Positions 5,711 through 7,850 of a DNA stretch of 7,850 nucleotides are shown piece after piece. The stretch comes from JBBDRV01 sp040905285 (lineage in GTDB: Bacteria; Bacteroidota; Rhodothermia; Balneolales; Balneolaceae). Each line of letters starts with the position of its first letter. Position 1 is the first letter of the stretch. The stretch spans positions 1 through 7,850 of the forward strand of contig JBBDRV010000091.1 of assembly GCA_040905285.1 (NCBI GenBank). The letters are read 5' to 3'. Below the pieces are notes generated by a model. It worked only from the letters and a program-made list of their open reading frames with translations. It did no database searches and had not been told where the DNA came from. Made by a program: the position numbers and the translations under genes.

Positions 5711-6883
5711 TTATGCGAGCTCCTTGAGTAAACTCTCAAGCTCTTTTGCCTTATCTGTTTTTTCCCACGGGAAGTCAGATCTTCCGAAGTGTCCGTAAGC
5801 GGCTGTTTTACGATAGATAGGTTGCAGAAGTTCAAGCTCATCAATGATTTCCTTCGGCTTGAGAGGGAAAACGTCCCGAATGGTTTCGGTCAGTTTCGAA
5901 TTGGGCACCTTGCCGGAGCCATAAGTTTCAACCCATATCGATACCGGTTCGGCCACACCTATTGCATAGGCCAGTCCGATAGTACAGCGGTCCGCCAATC
6001 CTGCAGCTACAACATTTTTCGCCACATAGCGGGATGCATAAGCGGCAGAACGGTCTACCTTGGAAGGGTCTTTACCTGAGAAGGCACCGCCGCCGTGCAG
6101 GGCAGCGCCACCATAGGTGTCAACAATTATTTTCCGGCCGGTCAGGCCCGCATCCCCCTGGGGACCGCCTATAACGAATCTTCCGGTAGGGTTGATATGG
6201 ACCGTCAGATCATTCAGATCAGTCAGCTCCTCCGGCAGAACTTTTTTGATAACCTGTTCCATGATTCCGTCCCGGAGATCTTCCATGGAAACATCTTCCG
6301 TATGCTGGGTGGACAGGACCACTGTATCCACGGCCAGGGGCTTGCCGGTAGCCTCATCGTAACGGATGGTGACCTGGGATTTGCCGTCAGGCCTCAGAAA
6401 AGGAAGCGTGCCGTCTTTACGAACGCTGGAAAGGCGGCTTGTCAATTTATGGGAGAGCTGAATAGGCAATGGCATAAGCTCTTTGGTCTCGTTGACCGCA
6501 TAACCAAACATCATACCCTGATCTCCGGCGCCCTGCTCTTTGTGCTGACCCTGACCTTCATCAACTCCCTGGGCGATATCGGGAGACTGTCTGCCGATGT
6601 TATTCAGGATGGCACAGCTTTTGTAATCGAAGCCCATGGATGAGTCGTTGTATCCTATATCCTTCACTGTTCCGCGGATCAGATCCGGAATATCGAGATG
6701 GACTTCAGTTGTTATTTCTCCTCCGACCAAAACAAGCCCTGTACTGACAAAAGTTTCACATGCTACGCGGCCGTTTGGATCATCTTTCAGAATCGCATCC
6801 AGGACGGTGTCCGAAATCTGATCAGCCATCTTATCGGGATGGCCCTCCGTTACTGATTCTGATGTAAAAAGGTAGCTTGACAT
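5711..6883 (-). CDS. metK: S-adenosylmethionine synthetase
   Basis: MetK joins methionine and ATP to form S-adenosylmethionine, releasing phosphate and pyrophosphate. The full-length 390-residue protein contains TSESVTEGHPDK (7-18) with the catalytic histidine H15, the signature GAGDQGMMFGYA (118-129), KSQVTIRYD (168-176), HINPTGRFVIGGPQGDAGLTGRK (229-251), the glycine-rich signature GGGAFSGKDPSKVDRSAAY (264-282), and the C-terminal RKTAAYGHFGR (358-368). All key residues are present, so it should be active. Betaine synthesis from glycine spends three SAM per molecule, which explains its place beside GSMT/SDMT. It converges on the MTHFR-like gene, so it is not in the same transcript. The leader is long and structured, and the ATG is preceded by AT-only sequence with no Shine-Dalgarno site. 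Whether this is the only metK in the genome cannot be seen. Confidence 0.98.
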   Translation of the reverse strand: MSSYLFTSESVTEGHPDKMADQISDTVLDAILKDDPNGRVACETFVSTGLVLVGGEITTEVHLDIPDLIRGTVKDIGYNDSSMGFDYKSCAILNNIGRQSPDIAQGVDEGQGQHKEQGAGDQGMMFGYAVNETKELMPLPIQLSHKLTSRLSSVRKDGTLPFLRPDGKSQVTIRYDEATGKPLAVDTVVLSTQHTEDVSMEDLRDGIMEQVIKKVLPEELTDLNDLTVHINPTGRFVIGGPQGDAGLTGRKIIVDTYGGAALHGGGAFSGKDPSKVDRSAAYASRYVAKNVVAAGLADRCTIGLAYAIGVAEPVSIWVETYGSGKVPNSKLTETIRDVFPLKPKEIIDELELLQPIYRKTAAYGHFGRSDFPWEKTDKAKELESLLKELA

Positions 6884-6992
6884 AATAATTATTTATTTAA
6901 GGTTCTGATTATCCGGATAAATTATTTTCTTGAATAAGGTAATAACCGGTTCTTCAATTTACACGAGGTAGAAACTGTATAGAATTGGTTGT

Positions 6993-7080
6993 ACCATTTA
7001 TGTGCCTTTCAAGGCAGACTCTTTGTCAGGATTAATGGTCGGTTAAGGGTTTTCCATCGCCCTGAGAACCGAAGACCGAC
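6993..7080 (-). promoter_or_regulatory. Candidate structured metK leader RNA
   Basis: In the minus-strand transcript, GTCGGT (7080-7075) can pair with ACCGAC (7043-7038), enclosing AGGG/CCCT (7063-7060 with 7049-7046). Alternatively GGTT (7070-7067) pairs with AACC (7044-7041) in the same area. Next, ACCATT (7039-7034) pairs with AATGGT (6998-6993), enclosing the hairpin TGCCTT-GA-AAGGCA (7016-7003). The outer helices share two bases, so they compete or must adjust. This arrangement could be a regulatory switch, but no ligand is apparent. Confidence 0.3.
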
Positions 7081-7109
7081 ATAAAATCGCCGGTTTTTTC
7101 AACTGTCAA
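7081..7109 (-). promoter_or_regulatory. Putative metK promoter
   Basis: TTGACA at 7109-7104 is a perfect -35 hexamer, followed by a 17-base spacer and TTTTAT at 7086-7081 (four of six matches to TATAAT). The transcript would begin near 7074, right at the start of the structured leader and about 190 bases ahead of the metK ATG. Confidence 0.45.
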
Positions 7110-7247
7110 TTCAACTATTAAACAGGGGGGTCAACTTTAAAAAGTCTTTGCTATTAGTCAAATTTTAAGACAGACTCAATTTCGGGTAAAATCGGGAAGC
7201 TGTAGCCTGTTCCTGATCCGATCGCTGTATCGCTCTGCCGGATACCC

Positions 7248-7273
7248 TACTGGAATACACTTTACTGGAATAC
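7248..7273. repeat. 15-bp-period tandem duplication at the purU stop codon
   Basis: TACTGGAATAC occurs at 7248-7258 and again at 7263-7273. On the minus strand the coding end GTA TTC CAG TAA is followed, still in frame, by AGT GTA TTC CAG TAG, so the last three codons plus a stop are duplicated. Confidence 0.65.
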
Positions 7274-7850
7274 GATCGTACGGTTCTCAAATACAAGAGA
7301 TTTTCGCTGCAAGTGTTGCCATATAGCTCGTGCAAGAACAATTTTTTCCAAATCTCTGCCTTTCCGGATCAGGTCGTCGATTGAATGCCTGTGATTTACA
7401 TGGATCACATCCTGTTCGATAATAGGTCCCTGATCCAGTTCAGTCGTCACATAATGGCTGGTTGCACCGATTACCTTTACTCCTCTCTTGTAGGCCGAGT
7501 GGTAGGGCTTTGCGCCGGGAAAAGCGGGCAGGAACGAGTGGTGGATATTAATAATACGTGCCGGAAACCTGGTTACGAAATCTTCCGACAGGACCTGCAT
7601 ATAACGGGCCAGAATAATAAAATCTATATCGTACTGTTCCAGAATGGCCTGCTGTTTCAGTTCTATCTCATTTTTGTTTTCCGGGGTCATCTTAAAGCAG
7701 TGATAATCAATCCCGTACTTTTCAGACAGGGGGCGCATATCTTCATGATTACTGATAATAACCGGGATATCCACACTCCATTCGTGGCTGTCGTAACGGG
7801 CCAGGATGTCATGGAGACAGTGCGAGAACGTTGAGACGAAGACAGCCATC
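7262..7850 (-). CDS. purU: Formyltetrahydrofolate deformylase, C-terminal part (5' end outside window)
   Basis: PurU hydrolyses 10-formyl-THF to THF and formate, balancing the folate pool. The visible 195 residues form the formyltransferase-fold catalytic domain: MAVFVSTFSHCLHDIL, IPVIISNHEDMRPLSEKYGI (28-47), FIILARYMQVLSEDF (77-91), INIHHSFLPAFPGAKPYHSAY (100-120), GATSHYVTTELDQGPIIEQD (128-147) and RGVKVIGA. By analogy with GAR formyltransferase, the catalytic triad would be N101, H103 and D139, all present. The C-terminus LVFENRTIVFQ is normal. The methionine at 7849 is internal: in full-length PurU (about 280 residues) an N-terminal ACT domain precedes it, off the window. Numbering here starts at that methionine. 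The stop codon lies in a short tandem duplication. The link to betaine genes is probably folate recycling. Confidence 0.94.
   Translation of the reverse strand, partial: MAVFVSTFSHCLHDILARYDSHEWSVDIPVIISNHEDMRPLSEKYGIDYHCFKMTPENKNEIELKQQAILEQYDIDFIILARYMQVLSEDFVTRFPARIINIHHSFLPAFPGAKPYHSAYKRGVKVIGATSHYVTTELDQGPIIEQDVIHVNHRHSIDDLIRKGRDLEKIVLARAIWQHLQRKSLVFENRTIVFQ

Larger units (their letters stand above)
6884..7261. other. metK upstream region and leader
   Basis: The 378 bases between the purU stop and the metK start contain no supported gene. On the minus strand a promoter-like pair lies at 7081-7109, followed by about 190 bases of potential leader with several hairpins (6993-7080), and, nearer metK, two perfect palindromes, TTATCCGGATAA (6909-6920) and AACCGGTT (6944-6951). 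I find no match to the SAM-I core or to the SAH, SAM-II, THF or glycine riboswitch sequences as I know them. Confidence 0.65.

Noticed and set aside
6095..6643. 182-codon open frame on the plus strand inside metK
   Set aside because: It lies wholly antisense to a fully conserved metK, and its translation shows no recognisable domain; it is a by-product of metK codon use.
6909..6920. Perfect 12-bp palindrome TTATCCGGATAA upstream of metK
   Set aside because: It could be an operator, but a single short palindrome in AT-rich DNA, with no second copy in the window, is too weak to call as a feature of its own.
6884..7080. SAM-I or SAH riboswitch before metK
   Set aside because: The conserved core sequences of these classes are not visible on the minus strand; only generic hairpins are seen.
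7385..7834. 149-codon open frame on the plus strand inside purU
   Set aside because: Antisense to conserved PurU catalytic motifs and without recognisable features.

Overview
This 7.85 kb window reads as a glycine betaine (osmoprotectant) and one-carbon gene neighbourhood from a salt-adapted bacterium. It holds two consecutive methyltransferases that make betaine from glycine, a BCCT-family transporter that would import betaine or a related compound, an S-adenosylmethionine synthetase, a divergent methylenetetrahydrofolate-reductase-like protein, and the end of a formyltetrahydrofolate deformylase gene. Base composition is moderate. Five of the six visible start regions lack a recognisable Shine-Dalgarno sequence, and two spots resemble the TTG / TAnnTTTG promoter type of Bacteroidota. 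A Bacteroidota, Rhodothermota or Balneolota-like halophile is therefore a reasonable but unproven guess.

Layout: 1-612 (minus) is a universal stress protein whose C-terminal end lies outside the window. 634-2199 (minus) is the BCCT transporter, 21 bp upstream of it, so the two form a transporter-Usp operon. 2200-2591 is a divergent, AT-rich control region with four spaced GTAC motifs. 2592-3395 and 3423-4277 (plus) are glycine/sarcosine N-methyltransferase and sarcosine/dimethylglycine N-methyltransferase. 4278-4624 is a long non-coding gap with a 100-bp element bounded by perfect 17-bp inverted repeats, a compact potential three-way junction, a leader hairpin and an operator-like inverted repeat. 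4625-5611 (plus) is the MTHFR-like gene, which converges on metK (5711-6883, minus) over a GC-rich hairpin. 6884-7261 is the long metK leader. 7262 to the window end (minus) is the C-terminal catalytic part of PurU.

How the genes may work together: each betaine made from glycine consumes three S-adenosylmethionines. MetK makes that cofactor, an MTHFR would supply methyl groups for methionine regeneration, and PurU would return 10-formyl-THF to free THF. The transporter gives the cheaper uptake route and is divergent from the synthesis genes, so the shared intergenic region is a natural place for the switch between uptake and synthesis. S-adenosylhomocysteine hydrolase and methionine synthase, which such a cycle also needs, are not in this window.
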